DNA of 64,000 nucleotides, taken from positions 9,436,501-9,500,500 of the forward strand of contig JAGTTD010000008.1 of NCBI GenBank assembly GCA_018398585.1, given 5' to 3'. This stretch comes from Simmondsia chinensis. Taxonomy: Eukaryota; Streptophyta; Magnoliopsida; Caryophyllales; Simmondsiaceae. Below are positions 22,205 through 32,460 of the stretch, in pieces (the stretch's first letter is position 1; every line of letters starts with the position of its first letter). The position numbers and the translations under genes were made by a program. The notes under the pieces are model-generated. The model did no database searches. It worked only from the letters and a program-made list of their open reading frames with translations, and was not told the DNA's origin.

Positions 22205-23312
22205 TGATGCTTTACTTGAGTATTGCTTAGCAAGTGCACTAGTCGTATCAAGTAATAAAGAAATGAGTAGAGTGTCGTCCCATAAGGACTGTTATTGAAT
22301 GAGTACCAAGATTAGTAGCTTTGATGCTATTTGAACAACCAAAAATAGAGATGTTGATATGAAATAAACTAAAAAGAAACAAAAATGTTAACTGATTTTA
22401 TGAAGTTTTTATGATTTAATAATATCCAGGGCATCCGATTTGACCCAGTTGTATCAATACGCCCCTCTATTCTCGTTATTCCAGTTGTTATTACGTGTTG
22501 ATAGTTGAAAACCCTAATTTACTAAATATTCTCTCTCTAGCAACATTTATCATGCTTTTTTATATATTGACCCATCACTCTCGTGCATGAATTTAAATAA
22601 GAAAAGAGTTTTTAAAGCTCTATGATTTTCACTTAAAAATCACACAAATCGCGTTAATCTTTCTCGAGCATTCGCTCAATTTGTGGTGCTTATCACCTTA
22701 GAATTCATCATAAATCTCCTCTCAGGCTCATTATGAATCATTATAGGCCTTAAATGGTGATCAAGCATTTAAAACGTATGAAGAACAATGATAAACACTT
22801 CAACAACGCAATGACAAAACAATGAATACATTGAATTAGAAATAAGCATATAATACAACTTAAGCTACATCGTAGCCTTGGAATAATAAAATTAGTTCAT
22901 GTTAAACTTAATATAAGACATATTTAACAAAACTCATGAACTTAATGAAGAAAAGGCTAGAAAGGCCTTAAAAATACAAAATTACAAGCCAAACTTTCTC
23001 CTCCTTCTCTTCTTTTCCTTCACCCATTTTCTTCTTGCTTCTTCTACACTTTGTAAGGGTTTTTTTGTTGAATGAAGGATGCTTAAACCTTTCCCATAAC
23101 ACTCCTATTTATAGTGTTTGAAATGGGATAAAAAAAAATGAAAAAAGGCATCAAACTTGCATCCTATTTGCTATATGATGTGGTTGCTTCCCGTTCTTCA
23201 TTTTTTTTTATTTTCTTTTCAGCTTTGCACCACCCAAAACTACAAAAATTGAGATCATTGGATGTTATTTGCGTGTTATACATTGTATTTGAGAAAAAAA
23301 TTGGTCAAACTT
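22205..23312 (-). repeat. E4 5' LTR, first piece
   Basis: TGATGCTTTAC onward, colinear with 13351-14470. It breaks at E5, with AACTT (23308-23312) as the duplicated target. Both pieces total about 1407 bp. Confidence 0.92.
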
Positions 23313-23599
23313 TGTCATGGCCGGAGTTGCTCTTATAGCAAGTTATAGTTAATTAAATGTAATAAGTTGTAATATGTGATGTTATACTTGTTAGCACTTG
23401 TGAGCTAGGGTTGTACTTAGCCACTACATGGAATAAATTGGTACTTAGAATGTAAGAGCTCATGGAATACAATACAATGGAATACATACTCTCTTCTCCT
23501 ATCTAAACTTATTCTGCTTCCTCATCTCATTTCCCTTCTTCCCTCATCTCAAATTCTTATCACTTAGTTATAATTCAGGATTTATCCTGAATTATAACA
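23313..23599 (+). repeat. E5 5' LTR
   Basis: TGTCATGGCC to ATTATAACA, 287 bp, followed by TAT and the primer site. Confidence 0.95.
23567..23598 (+). other. E5 LTR-terminal hairpin, 14-bp perfect stem
   Basis: GTTATAATTCAGGA (23567-23580), loop TTTA, TCCTGAATTATAAC (23585-23598). Fourteen perfect pairs, ending one base before the LTR terminus and four bases before TGGTATCAGAGCC. The same hairpin is at 28518-28549 in the 3' LTR, with no change, though the LTR copies differ elsewhere. Confidence 0.85.
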
Positions 23600-23602
23600 T
23601 AT

Positions 23603-23614
23603 GGTATCAGAGCC
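23603..23614 (+). promoter_or_regulatory. E5 primer-binding site (initiator Met tRNA)
   Basis: TGGTATCAGAGCC begins three bases after the LTR end, as in E2 and E3. Confidence 0.9.
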
Positions 23615-23620
23615 TGCATT

Positions 23621-24720
23621 AGCTATTGTTGATCTGGCAAGGAAGAGGCGATCAACTCCAACGGCCGGAGTAATAACTCGAGCTGGAGCTGCTGCTGCCG
23701 CCGCAGCTGCAACGGCTGCCAATCCAAAATCCAAGTTATGCTGCAGCCATGAGGACTAATCCACGTCCAGAGGGAGAGGTCAATCAGTTTGAGCAATTGT
23801 GGATTCAAATGTAGGAAATGTTTACTACATTGCAGCTGAATCAAGATCAGAGGATGGCTGAGATATTGGAGCAACATTCACAACAGCTAGAAGCTTGCAT
23901 TCAGGGCCTACAGCAACAGTTTGACGCCAGCAGTTACCAGTTGGTGCAGGACTGCTTTCATCAGCTCGCCAAGCAAATAGACCTTTCGATCCTGCTGCTT
24001 CACAATCAGCTGGATCCAATGATCAAGGAACGATCGCAGCAAGAACATTGGCGCCCAGACAACCTCGTGCGGAGGTAGACACTTTTGATGGCACTAACCC
24101 ACAATCTTGGATCAGAAGATGTGAAAGGTACTTTAAGTTTTACCACACGAAGGAATGGGAGAAGGTTGAATCAGCTGCTGTTTATTTACAAGGTGATCAT
24201 GAGACTTAGTATTATAGCTTGATCCGTAGTTATCCTGATTTAACTTGTGATGATTTTGTGAATGAGTTTTGTGAAAGGTATGGTGAGGAGGACCCGGGAG
24301 AGGTGATTGATCACTTTAATAAACTAGTGCAAACCTCATCAGTGAGGGATTATATGACTAAGTTTGAAAACTTGCGTGCTAGGATGCTTTTTGTATGTCT
24401 GGGAGCTCGTGAGTCTTACTACATTTCTTGTTTCATCAGCGGCCTTAAACCAAGAATCAAAAACTTGGTTAAAGCCTTAAACCCAGTATCCTTGTCTCAA
24501 GCCTTTACTAAGGCCAAGTTGATGGAGGCGACTATTCTATCCAGTCCTGAAGTCCCAAGATCGAGATCTGTTCCTGGGGTTACACAGTAGCAAGCGGCTT
24601 CAGGTCCTTTTGCTAAACCTATGGGCAATGAGGACAAGAAGAATCAAAGGCTGTGTTTTCATTGCAATCAGAAATACTTTTATGGTCACAGATGTAATCC
24701 CAAGCACCTCATGGCTGTTT
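23621..24720 (+). pseudogene. gag: E5 gag, broken
   Basis: The N-terminal part (ILEQHSQQLEACIQGLQQQF, 23860s) is in frame 1, the core in frame 3, so a shift lies at about 23980-24060. Core: FDGTNPQSWIRRCERYFKFY, YGEEDPGEVIDHFNKLVQ, VRDYMTKFENLRARM and SGLKPRIKNLVKALNP. TAG at 24207-24209 (Trp in E2) and at 24588-24590. Zinc knuckle CFHCNQKYFYGHRC (24654-24695), CX2C-X7-HXC. Same type as E2 gag. Confidence 0.9.
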
Positions 24721-26957
24721 CTGGAATGGAATCTGGTGAGCCAGAAGAAGAGGAGTCTGAAGTAGATACAACTGAACAGCAGCTGGAGGATGACCTTGGG
24801 GATGGCGATCTTGATGAGGTGGAAATTTTAGTTCGTGCCCTGACTGGAAATGGTTCCCACAACACCATCCGGATCAAGGGTGAAGCTGGACAGAAGCAAA
24901 TACTGATATTGATTGATAGCGGCAGTACACACAGTTTTGTTGATCCAAAGGTTGTGAAGGCTGTGGGGCATGAGATGATCAAGACTAGTCCCCTAGCTGT
25001 TATCGTGGCTGATGGTAACTCCATGGTCACTCAAATGAAATGCAAAGAGTTCAAATGGTGTATGCAAGGGCACACATTTGGGTATGATTTCAGAGTACTG
25101 AAATTGGGAGGTTGTGATATGGTGTTGGGTGTAGATTGGATGAAGGTAATCAGCCCATTAGTCTTTGACTTCGCTCAGCTGTCTGTCTCTTTTGATAGAA
25201 AGGGCAAACGTGTGATCCTTCAGGGAATCATGGAGAGGGGAAGTTTGCAGCTCATGACAACTAGTAAGCTCGAGAAGTTGCTGAGAAAGGATGGGTGTCA
25301 GTGGCTGGGTTAGCTCAATGCCATCTGTGCTGAACCTGTACCACTTTCCGAGATTAGAGACCCTCAGATTGAAGCATTGTTGTCTAAATTCCGGGAGATT
25401 TTTGCTATGCCCACAACATTGCCTCGCAGAAGAGCTCTTGACCATGCCATTCCCCTGAAAGCTCAATCAGACCCTGTAAACTTGAGGCCTTACAAATATC
25501 CTCACTCACAGAAGAGTGAAATTGAAATGCAGGTGGAGGAATTGTTAAAATCCAAGTTCATAAGGCATAGTTACAGCCCCTATGCCTCTCCGATGATCCT
25601 TGTGAAGAAGAAGGATGGAACTGCTCGCATGTGTGTAGACTACAGACATTTGAATTCCATCACAGTGAAAGATAAATTCCCCATACCCATCATTGATGAT
25701 TTACTTGATGAGCTCAATGGTTCTCAATTTTATTCAAAGCTCGATTTGAGGCAAGGTTACCATCAAATTCGAGTAAGGAATGAGGACATTCCCAAAACTG
25801 CTTTTAGGACCCATCATGGTCACTATGAGTTTGTAGTCATGCCTTTTGGTTTGACAAATGCCCCCGCAACATTTCAGGCAGTGATGAATTGGGTGTTCAA
25901 GGAACAACTGAGGAAGTTTGTGTTGGTCTTCTTTGATGACATTTTAGTCTATAGCCCCTCATTGGATGCTCACATCTCTCACTTGAGATAGGTTTTCTCG
26001 ATTCTACACCAGCACAAGCTCTTTGCTAAGCTTGAGAAATGCTCCTTTGCTCAAACCCAAGTCGAATACTTGGGGCACATTGTGTCAAAGCAAGGGGTTG
26101 CTACTGACCCTACCAAGGTGCAAGCTATGAAAGATTGGCCAACCCCACAAAACATAAAACAATTGAGAGGATTCTTAGGCCTCACCGATTACTACAGAAA
26201 ATTCATTGCGGGTTATGGAATTATGGCTAAACCTCTCACCAATTTATTGAAAAAGGATGCTTTTGACTGGTCTAAAACAGCTCAAGATGCTTTTGAAAGG
26301 CTTAAGTTGACCATGTGCTCAGCCCCCGTGTTGGCCATGCCTGATTTCCAGCAATTCTTTACCTTAGAAACTGATGCTTGCAGCTTTGGCATTGGTGCAG
26401 TCCTGTCCCAACACAACAGGCCCATTGCTTTCATCAATCAGGGGCTGAGTCCACAACACCAGCAGCTCTCCATATATGAGAAAGAATACCTCGCCATTCT
26501 TCTTACAATTAAGAAATGGAGACATTATTTAGAGGGAAATCATTTCATCATCAAAACAGATCACCAAAGCCTCAAACACCTACTGGAGCAGAAAATCACT
26601 ACCAGGATACAGAGAAAGGGACTCTTAAGGATCCAAGGCCTCATCTAGTCTATTGAATATTGTAAGGGAATGGACAACATAGCAGCAGATGCTCTCTCTC
26701 GCAGATCAAGAGCTGTACTGGATGGCTCTTGTGCAGCCATTTCTTGTTTTCTTCCAGCATTGATGGAGGAGATTCATAAGAGTTATGCAGGGGATAAATT
26801 TGCTTCTGATTGCATTACAGCTGCTGCTGTCAACCCACATTCGCAATCATCTAGTGACATATTCGTACAGCAGGGCATTGTAAGGATCAAAGGCAAGATT
26901 TATGTTGGATCAGCCACAAACCTCAGAAGACAAATTCTCTTGGCCTTTCATTCCTAA
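24721..26957 (+). pseudogene. pol: E5 protease, RT, RNase H
   Basis: An acidic linker is followed by protease LILIDSGSTHSFVDPKVV (about 24905-24955) and MVLGVDWMKVISPLVFDFAQ. TAG at 25311-25313 precedes [49 protein letters not shown] and [10 protein letters not shown] with catalytic Asp-Asp intact. TAG at 25989-25991 (Gln in E1), then [20 protein letters not shown]. RNase H: LETDACSFGIGAVLSQ, YEKEYLAILLTIKKWRHYLE and ADALSRRSR, with TAG at 26646. Apart from four stops the frame is continuous, so decay is recent. Confidence 0.92.
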
Positions 26958-26960
26958 GCT

Positions 26961-27006
<46 letters not shown>

Positions 27007-28246
27007 GGGGGGCATTCCAGTGTCGATGGCACTTATAGAAGACTCAAAAAATATTTTAGCTGGGTTGGGGCAAAGAAGGTTGTGGAAGCTCTAGTTTGCA
27101 GTTGTAATGTATGCTAAAGAACTAAAACAGAACATGTGCATTATCCTGGGTTATTGCAACCTCTCCCAATTCCGGATGGGGCGTGGCAACATATAAGCAA
27201 GGATTTTTGTGGAAGGATTATCCAAGGCTGATGGTAAGGAGATCATTTGGGTGGTGGTGGATTGATTTACTAAATTCAGTCACTTTATTGCTCTTAATCA
27301 TCCCATATCCACTGAAACGTTGGCTAAGGTGTTCTTGGACAACATATACAAGCTCCATGGGTTTCCTCAATCCATTACATCTGATCGTGACAGAATATTT
27401 ACAAGTCAATTTTGGAAGGAGCTCTTCTTGCTCATGGGTTCCACTCTTGCTCTTAGTTCTTCATATCACCCTCAATTTGATGGACAGACTGAAAGGGTGA
27501 ATCAGTGCATGGAACAATATTTGCGAAGCATGACTTATACTCATCCCAAGCATTGGGTACGATGGCTAGCTTTGGCTGAGTATTGGTATAACACCCACTT
27601 CCATTCTTCCCTTGGCACCACTCCCTTTAAAGCTCTCAAGGGCTATGACCCACCTGCTCCCATGGTCTTGCACGGCATAACTTCTCATGTTTCCGAAGTT
27701 AATGATCTTTTCTTCCAAAGGAAACAGCTTATGTTGCAGCTAAAGGATAACTTACAGCTAGTTCAATCCCGCATGAAGTTTTATGCTGACAGGAAGCGGA
27801 CTGAGAGATCTTTTCATGTTGGGGACGTAGTCTACCTCAAGCTTCAACCCTATAGACAATCTTCATTGGCTCTAAGGAAGAATGTCAAATTGGGAGCTCG
27901 TTACTTTGGGCCTTACAGAATTCTAGACAGAATAGGCCAGGTTGCTTACAAATTGGACTTACCTGCATCTTCCTCCATTCGCCATGTCTTTCATGTTTCC
28001 CTCCTTAAGAAGCACATTGAGGACGACAAGGGAAGTTCCATAGGGGCTCCTGCAACTCATACTGATGGTTCCTTGCTCTAGGGACCTGCTGCTGTTCTCG
28101 ACTCTAGAGTTGTGCAGACCAAAGGCAAGCCTCGTAAGGAGGTGCTAATCCACTGGACTAATCTCAGACCCACACAAGCTAGCTGGGAAGACTTGAGCTT
28201 CATTCGCAGCCAATTTCCTATAGCAACATTCTTGGGGCAAGAATGA
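26958..28246 (+). pseudogene. pol: E5 integrase and chromodomain, broken by G run and indels
   Basis: The zinc site (HSSVDGTYRRLKKYFSW, CSCNVC) starts just after the G homopolymer that ruins the frame. TAA follows at 27115, an extra T lies near 27208 in the box holding the first Asp (Met-Asp-Phe is Lys-Asp-Phe), and TGA replaces Arg after VVVD near 27263. From 27320 the frame is open: ITSDRDRIFTSQFWKELF, TERVNQCMEQYLRSM, GPYRILDRIGQVAYKLDLP, HVFHVSLLKKHIE. TAG at 28079-28081, then a chromodomain (KEVLIHWTNLRPTQASWED, FIRSQFP). Stop TGA 28244-28246. Confidence 0.9.
26963..27012. repeat. G homopolymer (43 G, T, 6 G) in E5 integrase
   Basis: Forty-three G, one T, six G. The flanks fit a native short G run (CTTTGG...GGCATTCC, Gly-Gly-His in the integrase zinc site). 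It must be a large expansion or an assembly artefact. Confidence 0.95.
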
Positions 28247-28263
28247 TCTTGAGGAGGTGGAAT

Positions 28264-28550
28264 TGTCATGGACGGAGTTGCTCTTATAGCAAGTTATAGT
28301 TAATTAAATGTAATAAGTTGTGATATGTGATGTTATACTTGTTAGTACTTGTGAGCTAGGGTTGTACTTAGCCACTACATAGCATAAATTGGTACTTAGA
28401 ATGTAAGAGCTCATAGAATACAATACAATGGAACACATACTCTCTTCTTCTATCTAAACTTCTTCTACTTCCTCATCTCATTTCCCTTCTTCCCTCATCT
28501 CAAATTCTTATCACTTAGTTATAATTCAGGATTTATCCTGAATTATAACA
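28264..28550 (+). repeat. E5 3' LTR
   Basis: 287 bp, TGTCATGGAC to ATTATAACA, after the purine-rich GAGGAGGTGGAAT. Followed by AACTT and the rest of the E4 LTR. Confidence 0.95.
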
Positions 28551-28555
28551 AACTT

Positions 28556-28854
28556 GCCACCCAAATGCAACTTGTTTGCAAAAAATGTGTTATTTTATGT
28601 AGATTCTTGTATGAACCATGTATTTTGGGATGATTTTTCTATTTTATTGCTTTTATTTGATGTATCTTGCATTTAATTGTTGATGTTAATGATAAAACCT
28701 AGCAAGATTTAACATAAAATGAGTGTTTTCGCAAGAAAATAGCAAAATAGTTCAAAACGAGCAAAACCGAGCAAAAATGATAGAAGTTTGATGTAAAATG
28801 GTTAGAAATATATTAAAATGATACAAATAATTATATACTAAATTAGAATTATTA
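28556..28854 (-). repeat. E4 5' LTR, second piece
   Basis: GCCACCCAAATGC onward, colinear with about 14490-14777 and ending ATTA where the other copy has ATCA. GTGCT at 28855-28859 is the target duplication. Confidence 0.92.
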
Positions 28855-29007
28855 GTGCTTGAGCGTATTTCTTGAAGCCCTTGTCCACTTTCTCAGCAGA
28901 AGTATCTTCTAGATGCCTCATGTTCTTTTGGATTAAGCTTGGTGCCCACGCATCTAAAATTTTGGTCCAACTATCTTGAGCTTGGAAACCACCTATCTTG
29001 CAGCCTT
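28855..29007 (-). other. Unassigned flank right of E4
   Basis: Continuation of 12637-13350 before E4 inserted. Minus strand open stretch with WTKILDAWAPSLIQKNMRHL and KGFKKYAQAQIEGTFIDHL. No recognised family. Confidence 0.35.
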
Positions 29008-29340
29008 CTTTTTTTTTTTTTTTTTTTGATAAATCATCGATAAATATTAAAAATCAAAAAAGATATATATAGGAATACGAGGAGCATACCCTACAACATG
29101 GCAAAAGCCTACAAAGCAAACCAAAAAATGGAAGCTAACAAGCTGAAGACAGCAAACAAAGCAAAAGCCAACAAGTGAAAAAAATAGGAGTACACTAAGT
29201 GACAATCCCCCACTCTTAAAGAAGATCAGCATGGCGATGAGCATCATGGAGGGAGGAAACAGCTAGAAGACGACTCCGAACAATGCCAGTAATCTCCTTA
29301 GTCACAGTAGCCGATGGTCTGGACTGATGTCTCTGGTTCA
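29008..29340 (-). mobile_element. 5'-truncated L1 LINE tail
   Basis: 333 bp between copies of TTGCAGCCTT (28998-29007 and 29341-29350). A run of 19 T (29009-29027) is the poly(A) tail on minus, preceded in sense by TTTATCGATGATTTATC, a form common at plant L1 3' ends. The far end reads like the last codons of ORF2 (LLAVSSLHDAHRHADLL). It is a dead-on-arrival copy made by target-primed reverse transcription. Confidence 0.8.
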
Positions 29341-29350
29341 TTGCAGCCTT

Positions 29351-29473
29351 TTTGGCAGTCCCTTGAGCTCAAGCTCCCTTTACCCTTCAACCATCTCAAG
29401 TCTTAAGTGGCTGATACCCTTGTTAGGGTGATAAACTTCCCAAGATGTTGGTCTAGAGACGCCGTTATCTTTG
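29351..29473 (-). other. Unassigned sequence between LINE and copia relic
   Basis: Continues the minus-strand sequence of 28855-29007 across the LINE site. No motif recognised; it merges into the copia RNase H relic at 29474. Confidence 0.3.
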
Positions 29474-30876
29474 TCATCCCAGCTCCCTCGAAATTAGGGT
29501 GTAAAACCCTTGCCCAGAAGATCCTTTCAAATATCCTATAACACAAAATATTGCTTTTAGATGAGTCTGACGATGGTCGTCCATAAAATGACTAAGTAAA
29601 TGGACTACATACGAAATTTCATGACGCGTAATGTCAGATATATAATATGGTCTACTAGACGTCATAACTAACCGGGGTTAAGAATACGGTCCCTCACTTT
29701 GTCAGCTAAGTGATGGTTTTGAACTATCAGAGTGGAGGTGGCTTTGCCCTGAGTATCCCAGCTTCACTCAGAATATACAACACTTTTATTAACTCAACAT
29801 AATACCAGTATGCAAGCAACTTCCATAACAAAACATGTATTACCGAGGTGGAAGTAGTTTTGAACTATCAGGGTGGCGGTGAGCTTCATCCCATGAGCCC
29901 CGATTTCACTCGGAATTTCCAACACATACTTTAATTAAGTCAACATAGTATGTGAGCAAGAAACTTCTACACCCAAAAAATATATTACAGGCCATAGGTC
30001 TTTTATCCTAAACCAACAAGAAATGATTTGACCTTCAATATACTTTCCACAGTATTGCCTGTATCAAAATAACCAAGTAAACTGACCCTTGAGAGGAAGG
30101 GGAAAGAGAATAGTATGACTTAGAAAGTTGAAAACTGACATAGATATGGTAAACTTTTGGTTCCAATTCTGAGAAGCCTGTTTTAGACTTTAAAGAAACA
30201 TACGGAGCCTAAAAACTCTACCCTCATGCTGTCGCTCAAAAGCATGTGGAAGCTTCATAGAGAATTCCATTAAAATTACCATTACAAAAGGCGGCGTTGT
30301 TAACATCAAACTAATGAACCACCCAATTACAAGTGGCTACTACCACAAAAGACAACCGTACAATAATAACTTTAGCAACCAAGGAAAAAGTATCATGATA
30401 AACTCTACCTTTGACTTGAGTATTTCCTTAAGCTACCAACTGAGACTTGTAAAGTTCTATGGACCCATCTTGATTTATAATGAATCTTGTACACCCATTT
30501 TGAATCGATTGCCTTCTTTCCGGCAGTAACACTTGTAAAGTCCAGGATTGTTTTACTCCAAAGCACATATCCCCTTCTTCATTACCTCTCTATATTTTCA
30601 TACTGGACTACCGGTGCAAAATTGATTGGCTTATCACTAGAAGTGATGGTGTCGTGACAAGTCAAGTGAGTATCAGAAAAAACATGCATTAGAAGATGGA
30701 ACATCACAAACATAATCTTGATATTTAACCGGCGTAGATTGGACACTTGTCTCTCGTCTTGATACCCCTATGCACTCGGCCTTACTGGACCACTGGCCCA
30801 CTAAAACATCAATGGCCGATGGATGGTTTTCTTTGTTGTCAAAAGCATTGCAGCCCTGTGTTATCTGCTGGTGGCA
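29474..30876 (-). pseudogene. pol: E7 RT and RNase H relic
   Basis: Read from the right: RRETSVQSTPVKYQDYVCDV (30800-30690), the usual linker between copia integrase and RT; GKKAIDSKWVYKIHYKS (near 30510); a DVNNAAFCNGN stretch (near 30300) from the RT core; HEISYVVHLLSHFMDDHRQT and IGYLKGSSGQGF (29640-29490) at the RT/RNase H border. All motifs are separated by stops and shifts. No catalytic box survives that I can see. Confidence 0.75.
29716..29950. repeat. Diverged direct duplication, ~90 bp, offset 141
   Basis: GTTTTGAACTATCAG at 29716 and 29857, followed in both by GTGG and GGTG, then CACTC-GGAATTTCCAACAC-like and TTAA-TCAACATA similarity. It lies within the E7 relic where RT motifs are lost. 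Confidence 0.55.
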
Positions 30877-30881
30877 CTCCC

Positions 30882-31557
30882 TGTAATGCATCCCACATTG
30901 GAAAAGAAGAGGAAGAGACACTACTTTGTAAGTAGGTGTCTCATATGGGCCTATTAGTATGTTGGGCTTGTTATGGGCTTAGGAGTTCTTGTTGTTCTTT
31001 ATGGGCTAAGAAAATTCTAAAATCACACGCGTGCGCACGCGCGGCGCTTATGGCGCTTTTGGAGGCTTATTAGGCGGCACTTGGCACTTGGTGCGCTTGT
31101 GCGCACTGCGGGTGCAGGGGGCTTAGTACGGGACATACCACACCGGATAATAACCTTTTATTATTATTTTTATCTATTTAATTAAATAAACTGATTTTCG
31201 GATATAAATAATGATAAAACAGTTAAATTCGGTTAATGGTGGTTTTCGGATTTCTAAGTGAATTTAATTCCGGTTAAATAATGTGCCTCTATATAATGTT
31301 TGATATGCCCATTAAATTCATTAGTATCATCTTCTTCGTAATTTCTTTTCTTCATTCTCAAGAGGGTTCAGGGAATTTTCTGGTTGTTGTTCTCCACAAA
31401 ATTCAAGAAGGCTTATTGTATCCTGGGGGTGTATTTGCTATATCCAAGAACAATCTTTATGTAGAGGGCAAATAATACCTTAAAGACAGTGTTAAAACAT
31501 GCCTTAAGCCTTAGGAATTTCCCCAAGTTACATTCTTCCATACCCATATTCTCAACA
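30882..31557 (+). repeat. E6 5' LTR with 36-bp terminal deletion
   Basis: Starts TGTAATGCATCCC. The 3' copy has TGT, then 36 extra bases (TAGTAGTTTG to CATGGG), then AATGCATCCC; 676 + 36 = 712 exactly. Promoter-like CTATATAATG near 31290 and a CpG-rich ACGCGTGCGCACGCGC block near 31025. Confidence 0.88.
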
Positions 31558-31576
31558 ATTTTAAGGTATTATTTCA

Positions 31577-32460
31577 ATGGCGGGAGAGTCATCCAATACT
31601 ACTACGTTCCGAGTCATGAACCAAGAGTTTGTCAAACTGGACCGCTTCAATGGGACAAATTTTAATCGCTGGAAAGACAAGATGACGTTTTTGCTTACTG
31701 CACTCAACATCGCATACATCCTTGATCCTGAATTGAAGCCTATTTCAGAACTCGGTGTGGATGCTTCGGATGAGGAGAAGGCCAAAGCGGCATAATTGAA
31801 GAAGAAACGCGAAGAGGATGAGTTCATCTGTCGTGGTCATATCCTCAACACTTTGTCTGACCGTTTATATGATTTGTACATGTCCAACAAGTCCCCATTG
31901 AAGATTTGGCAGGCTCTGGAAGAGAAGTACAACACAAAGAGGCAAGGTACTGATAAATTTCTATAGATGAAATATTTAGAGTTTGTTATGATTGACAGTA
32001 TACCCATTATGGACCAAGTGCATGAGTTGCAAGTTCTGGTTAATAGACTTCGTGACGTCAAAGTGGTCATTCCTGAATCTCTTCAAGTTGGAGCAATTAT
32101 CGCAAAATTGCCTCTTGCTTGGAAAGATTACAAAAAGAAACTTCTACATATGACAGAAGACTTCGCAGTAGAAATGTTACTTAGGCATCTACGCATTGAA
32201 GAAGAAACTAGAAAGCGTGATGCCAAGTATCTTGGTAATAGTTCTAAAGTGAGCTACGTCTCTGACCACAATCATAAGAATAAGAACCAGAAAAAGAAGA
32301 CTTTTGATTTTAAAAACAAGCAGGACAAAAAGAAAAGTCGCAAGTGCTACCATTGTCACAAAAAATGACACTATATAAAGGATTGCAGGGAGTCAAAGAG
32401 GGAGAACACTACAAAGAACCAGTCTTTCGCTTCTGCCAAAGCCAATATGGTCCAAGAGGA
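31577..32460 (+). pseudogene. gag: E6 gag, broken
   Basis: ATG at 31577 (MAGESSNTTTFRV), 20 bases after the LTR. The copia gag domain shows FNGTNFNRWKDKMTFLLTAL, DRLYDLYMSNKSPLKIWQAL and LQVGAIIAKLPLAWKDYKKK. Stops: TAA at about 31794, TAG at 31964 and TGA at 32366 inside the zinc knuckle (CYHCHKK, stop, HYIKDC). All in one frame. I see no clear tRNA primer site between LTR and gag. Confidence 0.88.

Larger units (their letters stand above)
23313..28550 (+). mobile_element. E5: complete chromovirus, Reina-like size
   Basis: 5238 bp with identical-length LTRs of 287 bp and target duplication AACTT (23308-23312, 28551-28555). Gag, protease, RT, RNase H, integrase and chromodomain in gypsy order. 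The compact size and short LTRs suggest the Reina lineage (inference). LTRs differ at 10 of 287 positions by eye. Several TAG stops, at least two frameshifts and a 43-G run inactivate it. It gives the best reference in this window for reading E2. Confidence 0.94.
13351..28854 (-). mobile_element. E4: Athila-type Ty3/gypsy element, host of E5
   Basis: Target duplication GTGCT at 13346-13350 and 28855-28859. LTRs of about 1.4 kb, Asp-type primer site, Athila-like gag, a protease with DLGAS, RT, RNase H and integrase, all on minus. Without E5 the element is about 10.26 kb, typical of Athila. Athila relatives often carry an env-like ORF between integrase and 3' LTR; here that 1.7 kb interval has no long ORF. 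At least six frameshifts and many stops make it inactive. E5 is inserted in its 5' LTR, so E4 is the older one. Confidence 0.92.

Noticed and set aside
26902..27117. Open frame containing a poly-Gly run
   Set aside because: It is only the 43-G homopolymer read as codons across the broken E5 integrase.
31020..31060. Alternating purine-pyrimidine CpG block in the E6 LTR as Z-DNA
   Set aside because: Short, differs between the two LTR copies, and nothing else supports a structural role.
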